Positions 27,169 to 36,015 of a stretch of 64,000 bases of DNA are shown here, one piece after another. Made by a program: the position numbers and the translations under genes. The DNA is from Flavobacterium psychrophilum (lineage in GTDB: Bacteria > Bacteroidota > Bacteroidia > Flavobacteriales > Flavobacteriaceae): contig CP012388.1 in assembly GCA_001708385.1 (NCBI GenBank), forward strand, positions 1,674,001 through 1,738,000, read 5' to 3'. Below the pieces are notes generated by a model. It saw nothing but the letters and a program-made list of their open reading frames with translations, searched no databases and had not been told where the DNA came from. How positions within the stretch are numbered: position 1 is the first letter of the stretch; every line of letters begins with the position of its first letter.

Positions 27169-27189
27169 CTTATATACTATCACTTAAAA

Positions 27190-27651
27190 TTATTTTGCTT
27201 TAAGAGCCTCAAGTAGCTGATCCGGCTGATGGTAACCAACTATAGGAGCTTTAACCTCTCCTTTAGCATCAAACACCATCATAGACGGATAAGCACGCAC
27301 ACCTAATAATCCGGTAAACTCATGCATTCCGTTTCTACCTTTACGGTTAGCATCGTACTGAGGGTTTGTATACTTTTTACCTTTATATGTTATTTCAGAA
27401 TTACCTTCTGCGTTAAACTTAACGGCATAGTAGTTAGCATTGATATACTTAACTACTTCGGGATCGTGAAACGTATTTTTATCAAGCATTTTACATGGAC
27501 CACACCAGTCGGTATACACATCCATAAAAATTGGCTTTGCCTTTTTCTTCTGAGCAGTAAGGGCTTCATCCATGCTCATCCATTTGATTTCCTGAGCCTG
27601 AACAGTTATTGCGCCAAGGGTTAAAAACAGCGCTAAAAGTATTTTTTTCAT
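27190..27651 (-). CDS. Periplasmic thioredoxin-like protein
   Basis: 153 residues: signal peptide MKKILLALFLTLGAITVQAQ, then a thioredoxin fold with redox motif CGPC (C50, C53) in MDVYTDWCGPCKMLD and cis-proline in GVRAYPSMMVFDAKG. CGPC is the motif of classical thioredoxins. The start at 27651 is taken because it opens the signal peptide; the frame extends to 27708 into the 3' end of the transporter gene. It lies 46 bases after the POT transporter and may be carried on the same transcript. Confidence 0.87.
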   Translation of the reverse strand: MKKILLALFLTLGAITVQAQEIKWMSMDEALTAQKKKAKPIFMDVYTDWCGPCKMLDKNTFHDPEVVKYINANYYAVKFNAEGNSEITYKGKKYTNPQYDANRKGRNGMHEFTGLLGVRAYPSMMVFDAKGEVKAPIVGYHQPDQLLEALKAK

Positions 27652-27697
27652 AATAGTATTAAAATTTACAATTGGGTTTTCAAAAACAGTGCCGAAT

Positions 27698-29569
27698 TTA
27701 TCGTACACCGTGCATTAATTTTTTTATAAACCTGTTAGAGAATATCGCAACTATACCTACAGCTACCGCTACAATCATAATTACAAAAAAGAAAACACCT
27801 ATTCCCTTCTCCTCTGCTACCGATGCAGAATTCTCACCTATTATACCTGCTACTTTATTTCCAATAGCAATAGCAAGGTACCAAACACCAAACATAAAGG
27901 CGATCATCCTACCCGGAACAAGCTTGCTTACATAAGATAATCCTACAGGTGATATACATAACTCTCCCATAGTATGGAAAAGGTAAACAAACACCAGCCA
28001 GAACATACTAACCGATGCCGTTTTAGCACCCGGGGCAATATCCATACCTCCATATGCTAAAAAGCCCATTCCAAGTCCTAACAAAATTAAACCAATACCA
28101 AATTTTGCCGTGGCAGGCGGATTGTATTTACTTTCCCACCATTTAGAAAACAGCGGTGCCAGCGTAATAATAAATAGTGAATTAAGTACATTGAACCACG
28201 ATGCCGGTATCTCTGTAAGCGGTGTGGTAACTTCATCAATCATTAAGGAACTCCTAAAGCCGTCGGACAGTTCTAAATATCCCGCAGAATAGAAATCTTT
28301 AATAAGCATCCATACTGTAATTGCCCATATAATTACAAAACTTATGCTTAGCAATATATTTGCAAGTGCATATCTTTTAAATGTCTGTTTGAATAGTAAG
28401 TAAAGCACCCATGTAATTATAGCCAGCGGCCCAACAGAGATAAATGTATTTATTACTAAAAAGGTAAGGCTCGCGCCTCCTGTTAAAACGCGGTTGGTAT
28501 AATCGCGTGCAAAGATAGTAAGCGAACCCGGAGCCTGCTCAAAAATTGCAAAAAAGCAAAAAGTGCAACTTGCAAAAAAGGTTACCGCAATAAGTTTTTG
28601 ACGCGTTACCGTAGAATACTGTGTAAGCCTGTAAACCAAAAGGAAAAAGAAAAGCACCAACGCAGTAACAATAGCTAAATTGGAAAAATTTCTCCCTCCA
28701 AATTCAAAAAAGTTTATTGCACCTTCCGATATCTTAGATACCGGATCGTTGATTACCCATATTAGCCCCAGTAGTATACTAACTGCTATAACTCCCAGCT
28801 GCCATGAAGTAAAAGGTACTTTTTTATCACTATCTTTTGTGTCCTGAAGTTCGCTTTCTGCTGCAATATTTGTATTGATCTCCATTGCGTCAGAATTTGC
28901 CAACGCAAGATTATCTGCCATTTTAGGCTTTAATCCAATACTGCCAAAAATACTTTGCGAAAAGTAAAACTGCAATAAACCAAAAAGCATAAATATACCG
29001 GCAAGTCCAAAGCCTATGCTCCAACCCACTTTTTCTCCTAAGTAGCCACAAAGCAATATTCCAAAAAATGCACCCGCGTTTACCCCCATATAAAAAATAG
29101 TGTAAGCACCGTCTTTTTTCTCAGGGGTATCTTTATACATTTCAGATATAATAGAAGTCATATTGGGTTTAAAAAAACCAGTTCCAAAAACCAATAGTCC
29201 AAGTCCTAAATAAATAAAAAACGGCGTTTCTACAGCCATAGCGGCATGCCCCAAAGTCATTAAAAAAGCCCCAACGATAACTGCCCATCTATAACCGATA
29301 AGCTTATCGGCAAAGTAGCCACCTAACATTGTTGACAGGTATACTAACGCGGTATATGAACCAAACAATGCCATAGCGTTTTCACGCGACCATCCCCATC
29401 CCGGGTGATCGCCCATCATGGCAGCAGTTAAGAACATTACCAAAAGCGATCGCATTCCATAATACGAAAAACGTTCCCACATTTCGGTGAAGAACAAAAC
29501 GAACAGCCCCGCCGGGTGCCCTAAAACATTAGATTTAAAAAAATCCTGATTAGTGGTTTGTATAGCCAT
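27698..29569 (-). CDS. POT-family proton:oligopeptide transporter (first copy)
   Basis: 623-residue inner-membrane transporter of the POT/PTR2 family importing di- and tripeptides with protons. The proton-coupling motif ExxERFxYYG is present as EMWERFSYYGMR near residue 30, the PTR signature as FYMGVNAGAFFGI, and a large central region (residues 215-260) forms the extra cytoplasmic linker of bacterial members. About 14 hydrophobic helices. The final KKLMHGVR is shared with the neighbouring copy, which points to a gene duplication. It stands downstream of the second copy and the peptidase gene. Confidence 0.92.
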   Translation of the reverse strand: MAIQTTNQDFFKSNVLGHPAGLFVLFFTEMWERFSYYGMRSLLVMFLTAAMMGDHPGWGWSRENAMALFGSYTALVYLSTMLGGYFADKLIGYRWAVIVGAFLMTLGHAAMAVETPFFIYLGLGLLVFGTGFFKPNMTSIISEMYKDTPEKKDGAYTIFYMGVNAGAFFGILLCGYLGEKVGWSIGFGLAGIFMLFGLLQFYFSQSIFGSIGLKPKMADNLALANSDAMEINTNIAAESELQDTKDSDKKVPFTSWQLGVIAVSILLGLIWVINDPVSKISEGAINFFEFGGRNFSNLAIVTALVLFFFLLVYRLTQYSTVTRQKLIAVTFFASCTFCFFAIFEQAPGSLTIFARDYTNRVLTGGASLTFLVINTFISVGPLAIITWVLYLLFKQTFKRYALANILLSISFVIIWAITVWMLIKDFYSAGYLELSDGFRSSLMIDEVTTPLTEIPASWFNVLNSLFIITLAPLFSKWWESKYNPPATAKFGIGLILLGLGMGFLAYGGMDIAPGAKTASVSMFWLVFVYLFHTMGELCISPVGLSYVSKLVPGRMIAFMFGVWYLAIAIGNKVAGIIGENSASVAEEKGIGVFFFVIMIVAVAVGIVAIFSNRFIKKLMHGVR

Positions 29570-29607
29570 CTATTTTATTTTTAAAGGCGACAAGATACTA
29601 CTAAAAC

Positions 29608-29639
29608 AGCAGAAAGCCATCGTTAAATGGCTTTCTGCT
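29608..29639 (-). terminator. Strong intercistronic hairpin between the two POT genes
   Basis: A perfect 13-base inverted repeat, AGCAGAAAGCCAT (29608-29620) and ATGGCTTTCTGCT (29627-29639), with a 6-base loop. On the minus strand it is followed only by GTTTTAG, so it may be a partial terminator or an mRNA-stabilising hairpin. Confidence 0.55.
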
Positions 29640-29664
29640 TAAAATATTTAGTTTTAAATATACC

Positions 29665-31392
29665 TTATCTAACGCCGTGCATCATGTGCATTAGCTTTTT
29701 ACTAAGTATAAATAATATGATTGAAGCTACACCTGCCATACCTACAAACAACATAAAAAAGTCGTAAAGGTTAGCAATAGATAAGCCCATAAATTTCTTA
29801 ACGTTCTCTACCTGTTTTGAAGTCAGTTCTTTTATAATCTCTGCTTTTACAGTTTCGTCTTTTGCAGCTGCAAAGTTTACTCTTTCAAAAGGAATAACTT
29901 TTTGCCCGTTAATTTCAGGTGCATTTGTTTTTTCAAAACCTTCAGGGAACAATTGAAGTGTTTTCGCAGATTCTACAGACTCTACATCTGCAATAGCTAC
30001 AACTGCCTCAGGGTAAAGCTCACTTAAAGTACCTGCAAATTTGTTAGCAGCAGCAGTACTTAAAAACCATACACCCATAAGAAGAGATGCAAATTTAACC
30101 GGCGCAAGCTTATTTACCATAGAAAGTCCGATTGGAGAAAGACAAAGCTCACCAAGTGTGTGAATTGTGTATAAGCTTAACAGCCACATCATACTTACTT
30201 TAACACCCGGCTCAAGGCCTTTAACGCCAAAAGCAATTACAAGATATCCTATTGCAAGAAGAAATAAACCTACTGCTTGTTTGTATGGCGATGCAGGCTC
30301 CATGTTTTTTCTTCCAAGCACACCCCACAACCAAACAAAGATTGGAGCGAAAACAACGATCGCAATAGCATTAACCGACTGGAAGAATGATGCAGGCACA
30401 GTTGTACCAAATACATCCCTGTTAGTTTGCTCTTCTGCAAAATATGTTAATGATGCACCTGCCTGCTCAAAGGCAGACCAGAAGAATATCACAAAGAAAG
30501 CTACAATGTAAATAACCCAAATTCTTTGTTTTTCGATTTTAGTTAATCCCGGATCTGAAATAATATAACCCGGAGCAGCAAGTGTAAGAGAGAAAATAAA
30601 TGCACCAATAATATCTTTATCTAATGCAAAATATAGCGACACTAAAAGTACGATCCAAATGGTAGCCCATGTTAAAAGTGTTTTCTTTGAAACAGGAACA
30701 GCTACTACATCATCCTTTTTCTCTTCTCTTGAACTGTTTGGCGCTGTACCAATCTGCTCGCCTTCAGGCGTAACAATATATTTGTTTTTAAACAGTACAA
30801 AGAATACCACACTTATTATCATACCTGCGCATGCAAGTAGGAATCCCCATTTAAAATCGGCGGGGTTTCCGGTATCACCAAATGTACCGCAAAGTAGCGG
30901 CGCAATAAATGCACCAAGGTTAATACCCATGTAGAATATTGTAAAGGCAGAGTCTACTCTTTTATCTCCTAAAGGATAAAGCTGACCTACCATTGTAGAG
31001 ATATTCGGTTTAAAGAATCCGTTTCCAAAAATAAGAAAACCCAGACCTGTGTACATCATGACACTTGCGAAACCTACTTCTGTGTAAAAACTACCTGAAA
31101 GGAACATAAAAAACTGACCTATAGCCATTATAATACCACCAATGATGATAGATTTCCTGTTACCCCAATATCTGTCTGCAACATATCCTCCAATTAGCGG
31201 AGTAAGGTAAACTAAACCTGTGTAACTCCCATAAATTTGAGACCCCAGCGACTTGTCAAACAATAGTGCTTTAGTCATGAAAAGGATAAAAAGAGCACGC
31301 ATACCATAATAGCTAAAACGCTCCCACATCTCTGTGACAAACAAAACATAGAGCCCTTTTGGGTGTCCTGATTTAACCTGATTTTCTGTCAT
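29665..31392 (-). CDS. POT-family proton:oligopeptide transporter (second copy)
   Basis: 575 residues, same family as the next gene. ExxERF motif TEMWERFSYYGMRALF near residue 20, PTR signature FTIFYMGINLGAFIAPLLCG, and paired helices throughout. A stretch at about residues 465-535 (from ELYPEAVVAIADV to ELTSKQVENVKKF) is a polar, probably extracytoplasmic or cytoplasmic insertion between the last helices and is not in the other copy. It ends in KKLMHMMHGVR. It begins 35 bases after the dipeptidyl peptidase gene, so the two are likely one operon. Confidence 0.92.
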   Translation of the reverse strand: MTENQVKSGHPKGLYVLFVTEMWERFSYYGMRALFILFMTKALLFDKSLGSQIYGSYTGLVYLTPLIGGYVADRYWGNRKSIIIGGIIMAIGQFFMFLSGSFYTEVGFASVMMYTGLGFLIFGNGFFKPNISTMVGQLYPLGDKRVDSAFTIFYMGINLGAFIAPLLCGTFGDTGNPADFKWGFLLACAGMIISVVFFVLFKNKYIVTPEGEQIGTAPNSSREEKKDDVVAVPVSKKTLLTWATIWIVLLVSLYFALDKDIIGAFIFSLTLAAPGYIISDPGLTKIEKQRIWVIYIVAFFVIFFWSAFEQAGASLTYFAEEQTNRDVFGTTVPASFFQSVNAIAIVVFAPIFVWLWGVLGRKNMEPASPYKQAVGLFLLAIGYLVIAFGVKGLEPGVKVSMMWLLSLYTIHTLGELCLSPIGLSMVNKLAPVKFASLLMGVWFLSTAAANKFAGTLSELYPEAVVAIADVESVESAKTLQLFPEGFEKTNAPEINGQKVIPFERVNFAAAKDETVKAEIIKELTSKQVENVKKFMGLSIANLYDFFMLFVGMAGVASIILFILSKKLMHMMHGVR

Positions 31393-31427
31393 CGTGTAAT
31401 ATTAAATAGTTATTAGTAAAATTGTTT

Positions 31428-33602
31428 TTATAGTTTTTCTTTAATAAAGTCTGTCATTTTAGTATACAGCTGAAGCCTTGTTTTTCCACCGTAGATGCCG
31501 TGGTTCCTGTCAGGATAAATAGCCCAGTCAAACTGTTTGTTGGCCTGCACCAAAGCTTCAACCATTCTCATAGTATTCTGCACATGCACGTTGTCATCTG
31601 CAGTTCCGTGAATCAATAAATAAGACCCTTTTAATTTACTCGCGTGGTTTATAGGGGAGTTATCATCATAACCCGATGCATTTTCCTGAGGCGTCTGCAT
31701 ATATCTTTCGGTGTATACCGAATCATAAAAACGCCAGTTGGTTACAGGGGCAACCGCAATAGCCATTTTAAATACATCGTCACCTTTTAAAATACAGTTA
31801 GACGACATAAATCCGCCATAGCTCCAGCCAAAGATACCAATCCTCGATGCATCAACATAATTGTATTTACCAATGGTCTTTGCTGCATCAATCTGGTCTT
31901 CTACCTCATATTTACCAAGTTCTTTATAGGTAACTTTTTTAAATTCCGCACCTTTAAAGCCCGTACCGCGGCCATCTACACAAGCCACAATATAACCTTG
32001 CTGCGCAAGCATCATAAACCAGTAATCGTCATAGCCGTTCCAGTCATTATTTACCTGCTGAGAGCCGGGCCCACTATACTGGTACATAAATACCGGATAC
32101 TTTTTATTCGGATCAAAATCTTTCGGCTTAATCATCCATGCGTTAAGCTCCTGCCCTTTTTCGGTTTTAAGCACCATGAATTCTTTAACAGGCAGATTGA
32201 AGTCGGCAAGCTTAGATTTAAGCGCATCGTTATTTACGATAGATTTTACCTGTTTGCCATCTTTTGCTGTGTGTAATGTAAATGCTGTAGGATTTACAGA
32301 ACTTGAATAATTATTAATGAAGTATTCAAAGTTCGGGCTAAAAGTCGCCGCGTTAGTTCCGCTATTTGGTGTAAGCCTGACTTTATTTTTACCGTTAAGT
32401 CCTATTCTGTATACGTCGCGATTAATCGAATTTATCTCTGTAGACTGATAGAATACATCACCCGTTTTACTATCAAAACCATAATAAGCAGTTACTTCCC
32501 AGTTTCCTTTTGTTACCTGTTTGATAAGCTTACCTGTTTTAGCATAATGATATATATGGTTGAAACCATCTTTCTCGCTTGTCCAGATAAAGCTGTTATC
32601 ATTTAAAAAAGTAAGGTTATCGGTAATATCAACATAAGCCTTATCCTTTTCGTTAAGCACTACTTTTGCAGCACCGTTATTGGCGTCAACAAAAATAAGG
32701 TCAAGATTATTCTGGTGCCTATTGATAACCTGAACGCTTAATGTCTGCGCCTCGTTAGTCCACTTAATTCGCGGAATATAAAAGTCATTATAATTGCCAA
32801 GGTTTATCTTTTTTGTAGTTCCTGCTTTAGCATCATATATATGTAATGACACTACCGCATTTTTCTCTCCTGCCTTAGGATACTTAAACACATATTGCGT
32901 TGGATATAGTCCTGCATTATAAATATCCATAGAAAATTCAGGAACTTCGGTTTCATCAAAACGGATAAACGCTATTTTATCTCCTGCGCTATTCCAGTCG
33001 TATGCTTTTACAAAGGCGAATTCTTCCTCGTATACCCAGTCGGTAATACCGTTAATAACCGCATTCTTTTTGCCATCTGTAGTAATCTGTGTTGCTTTTT
33101 TCGCAGCAATATCAAAAACATACAGGTTATTCTGGTAAGAATACGCTACTTTAGAATTGTCGGCAGAGAAAGAAGGTTCCTGCACTTTGCCTTCGGCTAG
33201 TTTTATAAGTGATTTACCAGCTATATCATATATATAATAGTCGGCGGTAAACGAATGCCTGAAGATCTGCTCCGAATTTGTAGCGATAAGCATTCTTTTC
33301 TCATCGGCACTAAAGATGTAGCTGTCAATGCCATCTTCCAGTTCGCGGAAACTTTTAGTATCTATAAGAGTTGACACTTTATTTAAAGAAGCAAAGTCAT
33401 ACAGGTCTACAGTAGCAGAACCGGAAGTACGGTTAATGTTTAGCACCGTATATTGGTTGCTGTTTTTCATCGCCTGCAGATCGTCCATCATCTGGGTCCT
33501 GAAGGCGCCTCCCCATATCTGTTCAAGTGTTATTTTTTGTTGTGCAGCGACCGGCATTACAGCCAGTATAAATAAGAAAAGTGACCTTTTAATGTATTTC
33601 AT
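31428..33602 (-). CDS. Dipeptidyl peptidase IV (prolyl oligopeptidase family S9B)
   Basis: 724 residues with a signal peptide (MKYIKRSLFLFILAVMPVAAQ), an N-terminal eight-bladed beta-propeller (DPPIV_N; EEEFAFVKAYDW carries the glutamates that hold the substrate amino terminus) and a C-terminal alpha/beta hydrolase with catalytic serine in FGWSYGGFMSS, aspartate in GTADDNVH and histidine in DRNHGIYGG. It removes X-Pro or X-Ala dipeptides from peptides in the periplasm. Two dipeptide importers lie directly downstream in the same orientation, which fits a release-and-uptake role. Confidence 0.94.
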   Translation of the reverse strand: MKYIKRSLFLFILAVMPVAAQQKITLEQIWGGAFRTQMMDDLQAMKNSNQYTVLNINRTSGSATVDLYDFASLNKVSTLIDTKSFRELEDGIDSYIFSADEKRMLIATNSEQIFRHSFTADYYIYDIAGKSLIKLAEGKVQEPSFSADNSKVAYSYQNNLYVFDIAAKKATQITTDGKKNAVINGITDWVYEEEFAFVKAYDWNSAGDKIAFIRFDETEVPEFSMDIYNAGLYPTQYVFKYPKAGEKNAVVSLHIYDAKAGTTKKINLGNYNDFYIPRIKWTNEAQTLSVQVINRHQNNLDLIFVDANNGAAKVVLNEKDKAYVDITDNLTFLNDNSFIWTSEKDGFNHIYHYAKTGKLIKQVTKGNWEVTAYYGFDSKTGDVFYQSTEINSINRDVYRIGLNGKNKVRLTPNSGTNAATFSPNFEYFINNYSSSVNPTAFTLHTAKDGKQVKSIVNNDALKSKLADFNLPVKEFMVLKTEKGQELNAWMIKPKDFDPNKKYPVFMYQYSGPGSQQVNNDWNGYDDYWFMMLAQQGYIVACVDGRGTGFKGAEFKKVTYKELGKYEVEDQIDAAKTIGKYNYVDASRIGIFGWSYGGFMSSNCILKGDDVFKMAIAVAPVTNWRFYDSVYTERYMQTPQENASGYDDNSPINHASKLKGSYLLIHGTADDNVHVQNTMRMVEALVQANKQFDWAIYPDRNHGIYGGKTRLQLYTKMTDFIKEKL

Positions 33603-33727
33603 TTTGCAGATGGTAAAAAACTTCCAATTTTAGTAAATTTTTATGAATAATCTGTTCTTTTTTTTGTTAAATGCAGATAGTGGAATTTTGGCCTTATTTA
33701 TTTCTGGTAAATGCATTGGCTAAAGCG

Positions 33728-33735
33728 TATCTTTG
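33728..33735 (+). promoter_or_regulatory. Candidate -7 box for the HMG-CoA reductase gene
   Basis: TATCTTTG, exact TAnnTTTG, 29 bases before ATG 33765. It supports that start over the frame opening at 33711. Confidence 0.5.
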
Positions 33736-33764
33736 CACCACATTATTATTTTAAGCAACTGAAA

Positions 33765-35117
33765 ATGAGTAAAGCAATAGCGGGGTTCTCTAAACTTACC
33801 AAAGAACAAAAAATTGAATGGATTGCCAATAAATACTTTTCGGCACCAAAAGATGCGGTTACCCTGCTTAAAAATTACTGGAATACAGACGAAACACTGC
33901 AAAAACTGCACGACGAATTCATAGAAAACACCATTACCAACTTTTATTTACCCCTTGGCATAGCACCTAATTTTGTTATTAACGGCAAGGAATACACTAT
34001 ACCAATGGCCGTTGAAGAAAGTTCTGTTGTAGCTGCAGCGGCAAAAGCGGCTAAATTCTGGGCAAAACGCGGCGGCTTTAAAGCAACCGTTATTGATACC
34101 GAGAAAATTGGCCAGGTGCATTTTCTATTCAATGGTGATTTTGATAGGCTGACTACTTTTTTTGCTGCTATAAAATCTAAGTTCTTTGAAGGAACTCAGG
34201 ATCTTACCAAGAACATGCAGGCACGTGGCGGTGGCATACTTGATATTGAATTAAGAGACAAAACCACCGATCTTGCCAACTACTTTCAGTTGCATGCTAC
34301 TTTTGAAACCAAAGACAGCATGGGGGCCAATTTTATAAACTCGTGTTTAGAGCGTTTTTCTAAAATTTTAAAAGAAGAAGCCCTAAACTACAAGGCATTC
34401 GCCGAAGATGAGAAAAATATCCAGGTGATAATGAGCATCCTTTCCAACTATGTACCAAACTGTGTTGTGAGGGCTGAAGTTTCGTGTCCGGTTGAAGACC
34501 TACAGGAAGATGCTAGTATCAGCCCGAAAGAATTCGCAGAAAAATTCATTACAGCCATTAAAATTGCAGAGATCGAACCTTTCCGAGCGGTAACTCATAA
34601 TAAAGGTATCATGAATGGTGTGGACGCCGTTGTTGTTGCCACCGGTAACGATTTTAGGGCCGTTGAAGCTGGAGTTCACGCTTATGCTGCTAAAGACGGT
34701 AAATATAGTAGTCTTTCGCACGCAAAGGTCGAAGATGGTATTTTTACGTTTTGGATAGATTTACCATTAGCTCTTGGCACTGTAGGCGGACTTACCACTC
34801 TTCACCCTCTTGTAAAATTCTGCCTTGAAATGTTAGGTAAGCCATCGGCTAAGGAATTAATGCAGATCGTGGCGGTGGCAGGCCTTGCACAAAATTTTGG
34901 CGCGCTACGTTCGCTTACTACAACAGGTATTCAGCAAGGCCATATGAAAATGCACCTTATGAATATCCTGAACCAGCTTGGCGCTAATGATGCCGAGAAA
35001 AAACAAGCAATAAAACATTTTGAAAAAAATACAGTGAGCCATTCTGCTGCCGCTGATTATATAACCGAATTACGCACCAATGACCCAAGCCGCATTGAAG
35101 AAGACTTTTTACAGTAA
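33765..35117 (+). CDS. Hydroxymethylglutaryl-CoA reductase, class II
   Basis: 450-residue cytoplasmic enzyme interconverting HMG-CoA and mevalonate. Class II features are ENTITNFYLPLGIAPNFVING, the catalytic glutamate region VEESSVVAAAAKAAKFWA, the catalytic aspartate in MNGVDAVVVATGNDFRAVEAG, and a C-terminal histidine in TVSHSAAADY. Class II enzymes are often labelled degradative, but Flavobacteria make isoprenoids by the mevalonate route, so a biosynthetic role is more likely. That reading gains support from the GHMP kinase gene overlapping its 3' end. The start MSKAIAGFSKL follows the promoter. Confidence 0.93.
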   Translation: MSKAIAGFSKLTKEQKIEWIANKYFSAPKDAVTLLKNYWNTDETLQKLHDEFIENTITNFYLPLGIAPNFVINGKEYTIPMAVEESSVVAAAAKAAKFWAKRGGFKATVIDTEKIGQVHFLFNGDFDRLTTFFAAIKSKFFEGTQDLTKNMQARGGGILDIELRDKTTDLANYFQLHATFETKDSMGANFINSCLERFSKILKEEALNYKAFAEDEKNIQVIMSILSNYVPNCVVRAEVSCPVEDLQEDASISPKEFAEKFITAIKIAEIEPFRAVTHNKGIMNGVDAVVVATGNDFRAVEAGVHAYAAKDGKYSSLSHAKVEDGIFTFWIDLPLALGTVGGLTTLHPLVKFCLEMLGKPSAKELMQIVAVAGLAQNFGALRSLTTTGIQQGHMKMHLMNILNQLGANDAEKKQAIKHFEKNTVSHSAAADYITELRTNDPSRIEEDFLQ

Positions 35118-36015
35118 CGGTAAACTACTTATTACCGCAGAATATACTGTGCTCGATGGCGCAACAGCACTTGCATTACCTACTATAGGCGGGCAGACTT
35201 TAGAAGTTGAGCCCACCACAGGCAATACTATACATTGGAAAAGTTTTGATGCCGACGGATCGATTTGGTTTGAGGCTGAGTTTCCCGTTGCTGCTATTAC
35301 CGATAACACACAGAATAGCGATGAAACAACCAATAAGTTAATTGAGATTCTCCACGAATCATGGCTTACCAAACCTGACATTTTAAAAACGGGTTTGGGT
35401 TACAGAGTAGAAACAAAACTTACGTTCCCAAAACACTGGGGGCTCGGCACCTCTTCTACCTTAATAAATAATATTGCACAATGGTTCGAAATTGATGCTT
35501 TCGCCTTGCAATCTAAGACATTTGGAAGCAGCGGTTACGATATTGCCTGCGCTAAAAACAACACGCCTATATTGTACCATTTAGATCGAGGAAAACCTGT
35601 TACTGAGAGAATCGATTTTAATCCTGCATTTGCAGATAACATCTATTTTGTTTACTTAAACCGAAAACAAAACAGCAGACAGGCCATTGCAGGCTACAGA
35701 GAACGCCGTAACAGCATCGCACCAATAATTACAAAAGTAGATGCGCTTACCCAACAAACAGTTCTGGCAGAAAGCATAGAAACTTTTAGCGCTATACTAA
35801 AAGAGCATGAAATGATAATGTCGGGTGTATTGGGCATCCCAACTATGAAATCATTGGTATTTCCCGATTTTAGCGGAGCCATCAAAAGCCTTGGTGCCTG
35901 GGGTGGCGATTTTGTAATGGCAACTTCAATAGAAGACCCAACTGATTATTTTAAATCTAAAGGATTTGAAACCGTGATACGCTACCGAGACATGATCTTA
36001 AACCGAAAGGCTTAA
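35080..36015 (+). CDS. GHMP-family kinase, likely of the mevalonate pathway
   Basis: 311 residues of the GHMP kinase fold. The N-terminus FYSNGKLLITAEYTVLDGATALALP is typical of mevalonate-type kinases, and the ATP-binding glycine motif is KHWGLGTSSTLINN; DFVMATS stands in the C-terminal region. Whether it acts on mevalonate or phosphomevalonate, or is a diverged member, cannot be told. It starts inside the last 38 bases of the reductase gene; a TTG at 35095 (giving KKTFYSNG) is a good alternative start. Its TAA stop shares the palindrome CTTAAG with the stop of the convergent glycosyltransferase. Confidence 0.85.
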   Translation: MTQAALKKTFYSNGKLLITAEYTVLDGATALALPTIGGQTLEVEPTTGNTIHWKSFDADGSIWFEAEFPVAAITDNTQNSDETTNKLIEILHESWLTKPDILKTGLGYRVETKLTFPKHWGLGTSSTLINNIAQWFEIDAFALQSKTFGSSGYDIACAKNNTPILYHLDRGKPVTERIDFNPAFADNIYFVYLNRKQNSRQAIAGYRERRNSIAPIITKVDALTQQTVLAESIETFSAILKEHEMIMSGVLGIPTMKSLVFPDFSGAIKSLGAWGGDFVMATSIEDPTDYFKSKGFETVIRYRDMILNRKA

